DNA of 7,476 nucleotides from QEXZ01 sp034660015 (lineage in GTDB: Archaea > Halobacteriota > Syntropharchaeia > Alkanophagales > Methanospirareceae), in contig JAYEII010000090.1 in NCBI GenBank assembly GCA_034660015.1, positions 1 to 7,476 of the forward strand, read 5' to 3'. This document shows, piece after piece, positions 1-5,845 of the stretch (its first letter is position 1; every line of letters starts with the position of its first letter). The notes below the pieces were generated by a model. It saw only the letters and a list, made by a program, of their open reading frames with translations. It was not told the DNA's origin and ran no database searches. The position numbers were made by a program, and so were the translations under genes.

Positions 1-17
1 TATAAACCTTTCTATTT

Positions 18-53
18 CGTTCGGTAAAAACCGAACGTTTTCGGTAGTTTTTT
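18..53 (+). terminator. Hairpin plus T-tracts, possible terminator of a gene upstream of the window
   Basis: Bases 18-25 (CGTTCGGT) pair perfectly with 30-37 (ACCGAACG) around an AAAA loop. TTTT follows directly, and a second T run lies at 48-53. TTCGGTA recurs at 40-46, so the stem half is also a direct repeat. The form is that of an intrinsic terminator for rightward transcription entering from outside the window. Because archaea rely mainly on U-tracts, it could instead be a protein-binding site or half of a repeat. No upstream gene is visible to decide this. Confidence 0.4.
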
Positions 54-83
54 AAAGGGTTTGAACGATACTGTCATTAAGTG

Positions 84-109
84 AGCGCCGATAAGCGGCG
101 CTATATAAA
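84..109 (+). promoter_or_regulatory. TATA box abutted by a 19-bp palindrome (possible operator)
   Basis: TATATAAA at 102-109 is a good archaeal TATA box. Immediately upstream, AGCGCCG (84-90) and CGGCGCT (96-102) form a perfect 7-bp inverted repeat around ATAAG, which occupies the usual TFB-recognition (BRE) position. A dimeric regulator bound here would block TFB/TBP, so an operator is a reasonable inference. Start-site geometry would place transcription initiation near 128-135. That leaves almost no leader before the ATG at 142. Confidence 0.5.
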
Positions 110-141
110 TGCCTAAAAATTTAGGAGGTGATGTGGAAAAG

Positions 142-630
142 ATGAAAAAGAAAGGAAAAGCGATAGGAATGATCATAGTTGTGGCGTTGTTGGTGGGAAT
201 GACAATTGTGCCAATGGTGGGTGCAACAGATATATCAAATGCAAACCCTGATAAAGAAGGCGATGGTATAGGCGGAATGGAAATCTCAAAACAAATCTCT
301 GGCACCTCAAAAACCCAGGTAACCTGGACGGCAAGCACAGATATATGGCATCCATTGCTCGGCTCAATAAAATCGAAGCATTTATCCAAATCTAGAGATG
401 ATGGTGGGAGTCCATTTGATATCGACAAAATCGGTGTTAGAGGGCGAGTCTGGCAAGACGATGATCTGCGGACGGATCAAACTGTAACTAACTACAACTC
501 GGCTGATGCAGTGATAAATTGGGAGTATGATGGTATCTACTATGGCGGACCTTGGCTTGCAAGATCAAACCATGTCTTTGAACATCCACCCGAGTACTGG
601 TACCCTGTAACCGAGGACACATATAACTAA
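142..630 (+). CDS. Small exported protein of unknown function
   Basis: Encodes 162 residues from ATG 142. An in-frame ATG at 109 lies inside the TATA box. GTG 133 lies only 2 nt past the strong AGGAGGTG at 123-130, whereas ATG 142 is 11 nt past it, so 142 is preferred. Residues 1-28 are a classic Sec signal: KKKGK, a hydrophobic core (about 8-24), then VGA before TDIS, suggesting cleavage after residue 28. The mature part (about 134 residues) has no cysteine and no further membrane segment. It is rich in Trp, Tyr and Asp, with GRVWQDDD (101-108) and an aromatic C-terminal end (EYWYP at 151-155), and looks like a small beta-rich secreted protein. I do not recognise the family and assign no function. 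It has its own promoter and is followed by a T-rich tract, so it is probably monocistronic. Confidence 0.7.
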   Translation: MKKKGKAIGMIIVVALLVGMTIVPMVGATDISNANPDKEGDGIGGMEISKQISGTSKTQVTWTASTDIWHPLLGSIKSKHLSKSRDDGGSPFDIDKIGVRGRVWQDDDLRTDQTVTNYNSADAVINWEYDGIYYGGPWLARSNHVFEHPPEYWYPVTEDTYN

Positions 631-676
631 AGTCCTTGACTACCAACTAAAGGGAAACACATCGATAAAAATCAAA

Positions 677-705
677 TTTTCATTTTTTATTTTTTTATTT
701 ATTTG
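677..705 (+). terminator. T-rich tract, probable archaeal terminator
   Basis: About 29 bases made almost entirely of T (runs of four to seven T split by single A or C) lie 47 nt after the stop of the exported-protein gene. Archaeal RNA polymerase terminates at such U-tracts without needing a hairpin, and none is visible here. It separates the two surface-protein genes. Confidence 0.5.
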
Positions 706-727
706 CAATAAACACAAAGGATACAAA

Positions 728-1780
728 ATGATGGAACATAAAAAAGAGATCGTGTTGGTACTCTCTTTGATCGTGATAAGTTTAGTAGCCATACTATTAT
801 TCTATGACAATGAAATAACTCCTCAATGGAAAATGGAGTATAACGAATCGGGAAGGATAACAGAGATAACAGAGTATGATATCAATAAGGTGGGTGAAAG
901 TTTTGGTATTGGGTTGTATGAGTCACCTATTAGAACAAAAGAAAGTGGCATGGGGTATTCAAAATTTTTAAATCTTGGTGAAGAGTTCAAGGGGTATGTT
1001 TTTTTAAGCAATCAGATGTATGACGGAAACGATTTCCTCATATCTTGCTTATTGGATTATAAACAAGTTCCTTTCAAATTTGATGAGGAAGATAAACAGG
1101 TCCTGCACACAATACATTTGGAACCATTTGAAGAAAGATTTTATAGTTTCGATCTGGGCAAAATTGAAAAAGGAGGTCATGATTTTGAAATTGTGGCAAT
1201 AATGAAGCCGTATGAACACTCTCTTAATAGAACATTTAGATTCTCCACCGACTTTAGTTATCTGGGTAGCGTGAGAAAAAATTTGTTTGTTGGTGATTTG
1301 AACCTGCCCGTTATTAACTATACAACTATCAGTGCAATATCTTGCAGTTCTGAATATCCGATTAATAACGGAATACTCATAACCAAAGAACCTTGTTCAG
1401 CTAAAGCATGGCTTACAGAAGAGGTTAAACCTGGTGAACGCCTTAATTACACGATTAACGTGGCAGCCGACAGGGAATACCTCGTATCCTTTGCGATCAT
1501 GGTGCTCTTGGATTACGAGCAGGTTCCCATCAATGTAAACGGATCCAATTCTATCATCTTTGGAAAACTTGATGCTGGGGAAAAGGTATCCACTCCTGCA
1601 AGTATCACCGTGCCGGATGATGAAGGGGTGCATGAATTAATGGTCGTCTGGTTTACGGATCCATATGAACGTCTGGAAACTTCACCTGGTGTTAGAGCGC
1701 ATATCAGGGCAGGGACTGAGCCCAGCATAAGGGTGGGGTTGAATGTGAAAGATTTTCGTTCGGAAAATCTGACGTATTGA
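728..1780 (+). CDS. Membrane-anchored extracytoplasmic protein with two homologous domains
   Basis: Encodes 350 residues. ATG 728 is followed at once by ATG 731; a weak AAAGGA at 716-721 fits either. After MMEHKKE, residues 7-26 form one membrane helix (signal anchor, positive-inside), with the remainder predicted outside. That part contains an internal duplication. Residues about 60-164 match about 215-314, anchored by LLDYKQVPFKF versus LLDYEQVPINV and by MKPYEH versus FTDPYER, each preceded by a GEE/GER turn and a hydrophobic strand. The repeats look like beta-sandwich modules. Six N-X-S/T sequons (residues 39, 167, 197, 240, 271, 347) fit archaeal surface N-glycosylation. I do not recognise a named family; a surface or adhesion role is only an inference. 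The gene is more AT-rich than hppA and gyrB. No clear TATA box was found; GATAAAAAT near 664 is a weak candidate. Confidence 0.72.
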   Translation: MMEHKKEIVLVLSLIVISLVAILLFYDNEITPQWKMEYNESGRITEITEYDINKVGESFGIGLYESPIRTKESGMGYSKFLNLGEEFKGYVFLSNQMYDGNDFLISCLLDYKQVPFKFDEEDKQVLHTIHLEPFEERFYSFDLGKIEKGGHDFEIVAIMKPYEHSLNRTFRFSTDFSYLGSVRKNLFVGDLNLPVINYTTISAISCSSEYPINNGILITKEPCSAKAWLTEEVKPGERLNYTINVAADREYLVSFAIMVLLDYEQVPINVNGSNSIIFGKLDAGEKVSTPASITVPDDEGVHELMVVWFTDPYERLETSPGVRAHIRAGTEPSIRVGLNVKDFRSENLTY

Positions 1781-1793
1781 CCTCATTTCTTAG

Positions 1794-2057
1794 TGGTCTG
1801 GTATTGATTTCGGGGAATGGAGCGACTTGAGGCTCAAATTGGTGGATAGTGACGGTTCGACGGTTTTGGAACAGGATGATGGACCATCATGACCATTCTC
1901 CGAGAACGGTGAACGACATGTGCACTACGAAAAGCATCCTCTCGAAACGGGACATCTTTACTATGCCGTCATAGAAAAGATAAGTCTTGTGGGCGATACA
2001 GATTATGATGCTCATCATGACAAATGGGTAGCTATAAGCTGCGGCTGCTATGTATAA
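1794..2057 (+). pseudogene. Remnant reading frame with one internal stop, start lost
   Basis: Read in one frame, 1794-2054 gives 87 codons interrupted only by TGA at 1890-1892, ending at TAA 2055. The left part reads WSGIDFGEWSDLRLKLVDSD and onward; the right part includes ETGHLYYAVIEKISLVG and DKWVAISCGCYV. The composition resembles a soluble or secreted protein more than random translation. There is no start codon with a ribosome site: TAG at 1791 closes the frame upstream, and only GTG 1920 could restart it (45 residues). I read it as the 3' end of a lost gene, possibly another small secreted protein like that at 142-630, but family is unknown. The opposite strand is also open here (1887-2099); that frame looks like a shadow. 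Confidence 0.35.
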
Positions 2058-2105
2058 GAAATTATGGCGCCAACCAAAAGTACTGCACAAAAATTCCAAA
2101 ATTCC

Positions 2106-2279
2106 TTAAATGATTTTGCTCATGCCTTTTCCACCTCCCTTCCCTTTCTCATCCCCAAGTTTTGATGGTCGGCGGTAAGTAAAAGCGATTTTTTTTGGTA
2201 ATATTAAGAAATTAAAAGACGCTCCTCCATCCCCCAAAACACCTTGTCCCATTTTTGGGACATTTGTCCCACCTTCCAT
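2106..2279 (-). other. Possible 57-residue leftward reading frame (weak)
   Basis: ATG at 2279-2277 on the minus strand opens 57 codons to TAA at 2108-2106, a glycine- and lysine-rich product beginning MEGGTNVPKMGQ and ending GKGMSKII. There is no ribosome site and its 5' part is the TGTCCCA palindrome cluster, so the reading may be an accident of the repeat. It is recorded because the frame is fully open and the low-complexity basic C-terminal part is unusual. Function unknown. Confidence 0.15.
2245..2271. promoter_or_regulatory. Three alternating TGTCCCA sites forming two overlapping palindromes
   Basis: TGTCCCA at 2245-2251, its complement TGGGACA at 2256-2262, and TGTCCCA again at 2265-2271. 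The first pair makes a 7-bp hairpin with a TTTT loop; the second pair makes a 16-bp palindrome with a TT centre. Regular alternation like this is typical of an operator, or of mutually exclusive RNA hairpins. A TATA-like ATATTTATG follows at 2278-2286, but no convincing gene lies downstream on either strand, so the site may be a relic or part of a dispersed repeat. Confidence 0.4.
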
Positions 2280-2285
2280 ATTTAT

Positions 2286-2477
2286 GTTGTCCTATCCGAA
2301 GAACTTGCTCAACTACATGAGTAAAGAACTTTTCACGAAGGTCAATCTTCTGTCAACCAAACTGGTATGGATGGACACGAATTACCCTGTGCCTCCAAAT
2401 GGCTCGAACGACATCAGGTTAGCGTGGTGGATTTTTTGTTTTTATTTGAAAATCCGGTCAATACGAAGAGCCGCTAA
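2286..2477 (+). pseudogene. Possible short gene fragment with one internal stop (weak)
   Basis: One frame runs from about 2286 (VVLSEELAQLHE), meets TAA at 2322-2324, then stays open for 50 codons to TAA 2475, including HEGQSSVNQTGMDGHELPCA and KWLERHQVSVVDF. A competing frame from ATG 2284 is open for 68 codons (MLSYPKNLLNYMSKELF onward). The two cannot both be real. Neither has a ribosome site nor a family I recognise. The first has the more protein-like composition, which suggests decay of a former gene, but this is a judgement by eye. Confidence 0.2.
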
Positions 2478-2521
2478 AGATTATCAGTAGCTCGTTAAAT
2501 ATAAAAGTAAACACGTTGTCC

Positions 2522-3118
2522 TCACCTTCTCTCCATCCGGTATACATCCACCTCTATGAACTTCCTTTCCTTCTTATGAAACCAGAATTTCCTTTTCAAC
2601 GGAAAACTGACGGGAAAACGCTGAATTGCTGCATAGGGCACAAACCCTCTTAAAAACGATTCGCTGCCTGCGTTATGTATAGAATAAACAACAGGTGCGA
2701 TTTCAAATGCCTTTTCCAGAAAGAGTCGGTCGGCATGTCTGTTTTTCCGCTGTGCACCAAAAGGAGGGTTCATCACCACGGTATCCCCTCGCCCAACAAC
2801 TTCTCGCACGTCCACATTTCTAAATTCTACTTCCACACCCAGTCTCTTGCTGTTCATTTGCGCAATTTGTATCGCACGTTCGTCTCTATCTATTCCCACT
2901 ACTTCTTTCGCACTTAGTAATTTCGCTCCTATCCCCAGTATCCCGTTACCACAACCAAGGTCATATACCACGTGATTTTTAATGTCTCCATACATAAACC
3001 CGAAATGAAGCAATTCAGAAGCTATTGTAGCGGGCGTTGAATATTGCTCCTCGTTTACATCTGGCGCTTTTATGTCCTCAACGCATTCTAACAGAATTTC
3101 AAGTTCCTTTTTCTTCAT
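2522..3118 (-). CDS. METTL5-like rRNA adenine-N6 methyltransferase
   Basis: Encodes 198 residues, close to the usual length of this compact family. A class I SAM-dependent fold is clear. QYSTP at 25-29 matches the N-terminal substrate-side motif of METTL5-type enzymes. DLGCGNGILGIGA (53-65) is the SAM-binding motif I, GIDRDE (75-80) supplies the acidic residue for the ribose, and NPPFGA (117-122) is the catalytic NPPF of N6-adenine methyltransferases. FHKK (180-183) and IEVDVYR (188-194) match the family's C-terminal end. Human METTL5 makes a single m6A in 18S rRNA with TRMT112. An equivalent 16S rRNA role in the archaeal cytoplasm is inferred by homology. No ribosome site precedes the ATG; TTCATTTATG at 3150-3141 lies 22-32 nt upstream on the minus strand, which fits a leaderless transcript. 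The gene stands alone and is convergent with the left-hand genes. Confidence 0.88.
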   Translation of the reverse strand: MKKKELEILLECVEDIKAPDVNEEQYSTPATIASELLHFGFMYGDIKNHVVYDLGCGNGILGIGAKLLSAKEVVGIDRDERAIQIAQMNSKRLGVEVEFRNVDVREVVGRGDTVVMNPPFGAQRKNRHADRLFLEKAFEIAPVVYSIHNAGSESFLRGFVPYAAIQRFPVSFPLKRKFWFHKKERKFIEVDVYRMERR

Positions 3119-3180
3119 TAAATAATATTACATTTCATAGCATAAATGAACCTATCTCAACGAGAAAAAAATAAATTATA

Positions 3181-3273
3181 GACACAGATTAACGCAGATT
3201 AACACGGATAGATGATAAGAATCAGCACGGTTAAACTAAAATAAATCTGCGTAAATCAGTGTAAATCTGTGTC
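3181..3273. repeat. Inverted pair of CAGATTAAC-type repeats upstream of hppA
   Basis: The left arm 3181-3209 begins GACACAGATTAACGCAG; the right arm 3245-3273 is its imperfect reverse complement, with 23 of 29 positions agreeing by hand alignment and a 35-bp spacer. Each arm consists of roughly 10-bp units of the form CAGATTAACR. The right arm ends 21 bp before the hppA TATA box. Transcribed, it could fold into a long imperfect stem. Repeats of this appearance are known from many bacterial and archaeal genomes as dispersed intergenic elements. A third copy lies after hppA at 5705-5733. Confidence 0.8.
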
Positions 3274-3294
3274 TTAAATAGAAGGATGCTATAC

Positions 3295-3334
3295 TTTATA
3301 TACAAGAACAAAACTAAAATACGAGGGGAAAGGG
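3295..3334 (+). promoter_or_regulatory. hppA promoter and ribosome site
   Basis: TTTATATA at 3295-3302 is a near-consensus archaeal TATA box, 36 nt before the hppA ATG. Expected initiation is near 3325, giving a leader of roughly 10-15 nt. GAGGGG at 3323-3328 ends 10 nt before ATG 3339 and AAAGGG at 3329-3334 ends 4 nt before it, so a ribosome site is at least partly included in the leader. Confidence 0.65.
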
Positions 3335-3338
3335 AAAA

Positions 3339-5674
3339 ATGAGTCTGTTATTATTGGCGCCAATTGCAGGGCTTGTGAGCTTGGTATTTGCCGCGGCATT
3401 CGCAGTTTATACGCTCAGGCAGGAATCCGGCAGTGCAAAAATGAATGCCATCTCGGCGGCTATTCAGGAAGGTGCTTCTGCTTACCTGAACCGGCAATAC
3501 AAGACGGTCGCAATCGTTGCGAGTATAATTGCAGTGATTTTATTTGTCGCGCTTTCGCACGGTGACGGTGGGTTTCAGGATTCCGGGCGGATTGCAGNNN
3601 NNNNNNNNNNNNNNNNNNNNNNNNNNNNNNNNNNNNNNNNNNNNNNNNNNNNNNNNNNNNNNNNNNNNNNNNNNNNNNNNNNNNNNNNNNNNNNNNNGGT
3701 GCTTCTGCTTACCTGAACCGGCAATACAAGACGGTCGCAATCGTTGCGAGTATAATTGCAGTGATTTTATTTGTCGCGCTTTCGCACGGTGACGGTGGGT
3801 TTCAGGATTCCGGGCGGATTGCAGTAGGTTTTTTAGCAGGTGCTGTATGTTCTGCGGCTGCGGGTTATATCGGTATGTTCGTCTCGACGAGAGCGAATGT
3901 CCGCGTTGCACAGGCAGCATCATCAGGCGTGCGCAAGGCACTTGCAATAGCATTCAAGGGTGGTGCAGTAACAGGTCTTGCAGTCGTTGGGCTTGCATTA
4001 CTCGGAACAAGTTGTTTTTATATCCTTTACGGTGGTGATTCGCATGCGGTTGACCTCGTTATAGGATACGGATTCGGAGCTTCGTTGATTTCATTATTTG
4101 CACGAGTTGGTGGCGGAATATACACAAAAGCGGCGGATGTGGGTGCTGACCTGGTGGGCAAGGTAGAAGCAGGAATTCCTGAGGACGACCCGCGAAATGC
4201 AGGTGTGATTGCCGACAACGTGGGCGACAACGTGGGCGACTGTGCGGGTATGGGCGCCGACCTGTTTGAAACTTACGTGGTTACGGTAATTGCAGCAATG
4301 CTAATCGGCGGTTTAATAATAAATGCAGAAGGTATAAACGTAACGGATATTTTCCCCGCGATTGCAGCAGGAAACGCCTTAGCACTGATCGAGTATCCTC
4401 TGATTTTAGGTGCTGTTGCCATCTTCGCTTCTATTGTCGCAATCTTCGCAGTGCGAATGGGCAAACAAGAGAACATTATGAGAACCTTGTATAAGGGCGT
4501 GATTACCGCGGCAGTGCTCAGTATTATTCTGTTCTATCCTGTAACGGCGGCATTAATCGGCGCGGACTTAGCCGGTATTTCTATATTCATTTCGGCTATC
4601 GTTGGAATAGTAATAATGGCTCTGATGGTCATCGTTACGGAATACTACACGCAGATGCATTCGCCAGTACGGGCAATTGCAGACGCAAGCAAGACGGGCG
4701 CAGGCACTAATCTGATTACAGGTCTCGCAGTTGGTATGATGTCCACAGGCTGGCCGGTGATAATTATATGCAGTGGAATACTGGTTGCGTATTTCGTGCC
4801 TTTCATGGTTACGGGGGAAAATATTGCGGGACTGTACGGGATTTCAATTACCGCAGTTGCTATGCTCTCTACCACGGGAATTATCGTTGCACTCGATTCC
4901 TACGGCCCGATTACCGATAATGCAGGCGGCATAGCGGAAATGGCGGACTTACCACCTGATGTTAGAGCTACTACCGATAAGCTCGATGCCGTGGGTAACA
5001 CGACAAAAGCAGTGACAAAGGGATATGCGATTGCATCAGCAGCAATTGCCGCTTTAGCTCTTTTTTCTGATTATTTGCATAAAGTAGGTGTAGCACCGGA
5101 AGCATTCAGCCTTTTCAATCCGCTCGTGCTCGTGGGCTTATTAATCGGTGGTCTATTACCTTTTATTTTCAGCTCGGTTATGATGCGAGCAGTGGGAAAA
5201 GGAGCGTTCAAGGTAGTTGAAGAAGTGCGAAGGCAGTTCAAGGAAATACCGGGAATATGGGAAGGTAAGACAAAGCCGGAATACGGTAAATGCGTTGACA
5301 TCGTTACGTCTGCGGCATTAAAGGAAATGCTCGTGCCGGGGATGATTGCCGTGGTGGTGCCAATAGCCGTGGGTTTATTCAGTCCGATTGCTTTAGGCGG
5401 GCTGCTAATTGGCGTGATTGTTTCCGGGTTGACGCTCGCACTGATGATGGCGAACGGTGGTGCTGCGTGGGACAATGCGAAAAAGATGATAGAGGACGGT
5501 TATTTAGGCGGTAAGGGCAGCGATGCGCATAAAGCAGCAGTAGTTGGTGATACGGTGGGTGACCCATTCAAAGATACCGCAGGTCCTGCAATTAATCCGC
5601 TGATTAAGACGATGAATATGATTGCAATCCTGTTTTCAACGTTGTTTGTAACTTATGGTGTGTTAGCGGTGTGA
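3339..5674 (+). CDS. hppA: Membrane-bound proton-pumping pyrophosphatase, K+-independent type, interrupted by an assembly gap
   Basis: Hydrolyses pyrophosphate and pumps protons out across the cytoplasmic membrane. As given, the frame breaks at the N run. Joining 3339-3597 to 3825-5674 gives 2109 bases, an in-frame 702-residue protein of normal family length (the fold usually has 16 membrane helices). In merged numbering: GGGIYTKAADVGADLVGK (183-200) and GIPEDDPRN begin the pyrophosphate site; DNVGDNVGD (217-225) holds the metal-binding aspartates; DNAGGIAEM is at 451-459; GDTVGDPFKDTAGPAINPL (661-679) completes the catalytic site. GNTTKAVTKG carries Lys at 481 and Thr at 484, the signature of the K+-independent H+-pumping subfamily; K+-dependent enzymes have Ala at the Lys position. 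ATG 3339 is chosen for its ribosome site and the N-terminal helix MSLLLLAPIAGLVSLVF. Single gene with its own promoter, flanked on both sides by the same repeat. Confidence 0.95.
3471..3597 (+). repeat. First copy of a 127-bp exact duplication at the gap edge
   Basis: Identical base for base to 3698-3824, and ending exactly where the N run begins. It encodes GASAYLNRQYKTVAIVASII and onward to GRIA of hppA. It is best read as the same genomic bases sequenced once but present on two contig ends, and so as an assembly artefact, not a biological repeat. Confidence 0.95.
3598..3697. other. Assembly gap of exactly 100 N
   Basis: One hundred N, the usual placeholder for a gap of unknown size. The flanks overlap by 127 identical bases, so the real gap length is very probably negative (no missing sequence). 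N plus one duplicate copy is 227 bases, not a multiple of three, which explains why hppA appears as two out-of-frame pieces. Confidence 0.97.
3698..3824 (+). repeat. Second copy of the 127-bp exact duplication
   Basis: Begins at the first base after the N run and matches 3471-3597 without difference; the match stops only because the first copy runs into N. Sequence beyond 3824 continues hppA (VGFLAGAVC). A GTG inside this copy at 3761 could be taken as a false start for a 637-residue protein lacking the N-terminal 65 residues. Confidence 0.95.
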
Positions 5675-5704
5675 GGGAAAGGCATAGCAAGAAAACAAAT
5701 TATT

Positions 5705-5733
5705 GACACAGATTAACGCAGATTAACACAGAT
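5705..5733 (+). repeat. Third copy of the CAGATTAAC-type repeat, downstream of hppA
   Basis: Agrees with the left arm at 3181-3209 at 28 of 29 positions and has the same orientation. Similarity extends outward: AAATTAT precedes both, and a related GATGA-AAGA...GTTA string follows both. There is no inverted partner here. It sits between the hppA stop and the gyrB promoter. Confidence 0.8.
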
Positions 5734-5798
5734 GAAAAGATTAATGCCGTTAGCCCAGCCCAGCAAAAAAGAAAAAATCCATGTAATATTCGGTACGG

Positions 5799-5817
5799 GG
5801 AAAAGTTTTATTTAAAT
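5799..5817 (+). promoter_or_regulatory. gyrB promoter (BRE and TATA box)
   Basis: GGGGAAAAG followed by TTTTATTTAAATG gives a purine-rich BRE next to a TATA element at about 5806-5816. Initiation is expected about 25-30 nt after the TATA element, at 5838-5846, on or next to the gyrB ATG. No ribosome site precedes that ATG, so a leaderless or nearly leaderless mRNA is likely. A second AT-rich element, TTATTATATA at 5831-5840, is too close to the start to serve this ATG. Confidence 0.55.
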
Positions 5818-5845
5818 GTATCACATCTTTTTTATTATATAGAAA

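Larger units (their letters stand above)
1781..2521. other. Long stretch without a convincing intact gene; probably decayed accessory DNA
   Basis: About 740 bp between the anchored surface protein and the methyltransferase. It contains a rightward frame with an internal stop (1794-2057), a 15-bp palindrome (1876-1890), a TGTCCCA inverted/direct repeat cluster (2245-2271) and short competing frames at 2106-2279 (-) and 2284-2490 (+). None of these has both a ribosome site or well-placed promoter and a recognisable product. An eight-T run at 2191-2198 could stop rightward transcripts. No tRNA, terminal inverted repeats or transposase was seen. Confidence 0.6.

Noticed and set aside
12..428. 138-residue minus-strand frame over the exported-protein gene
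   Set aside because: Its composition (Pro/Ile/Phe rich) is that of an antisense translation, while the plus strand has a ribosome site and signal peptide.
1890..1892. TGA in the remnant frame read as selenocysteine
   Set aside because: There is no upstream start, no SECIS-like structure I can identify, and the context does not resemble a known selenoprotein.
1887..2099. 70-residue minus-strand frame with a hydrophobic middle
   Set aside because: It is the complement of the more protein-like rightward remnant, has no ribosome site or promoter, and looks like a shadow.
3181..3273. CRISPR array
   Set aside because: Only two arms in inverted orientation with internal 10-bp units; no regularly spaced direct repeats and no cas genes.
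3339..3716. Separate truncated M-PPase gene before the gap, or tandem hppA duplication
   Set aside because: The duplicated block is base-identical, bounded exactly by the Ns and restores one normal-length gene when collapsed.
3540..3953. Minus-strand frame across the N run
   Set aside because: It is antisense to hppA, spans unknown bases and repeats its own sequence only because of the duplicated contig end.
3181..5733. Composite transposon carrying hppA
   Set aside because: No transposase, no target-site duplication and hppA is a usual housekeeping gene; kept only as a hypothesis about the repeats.
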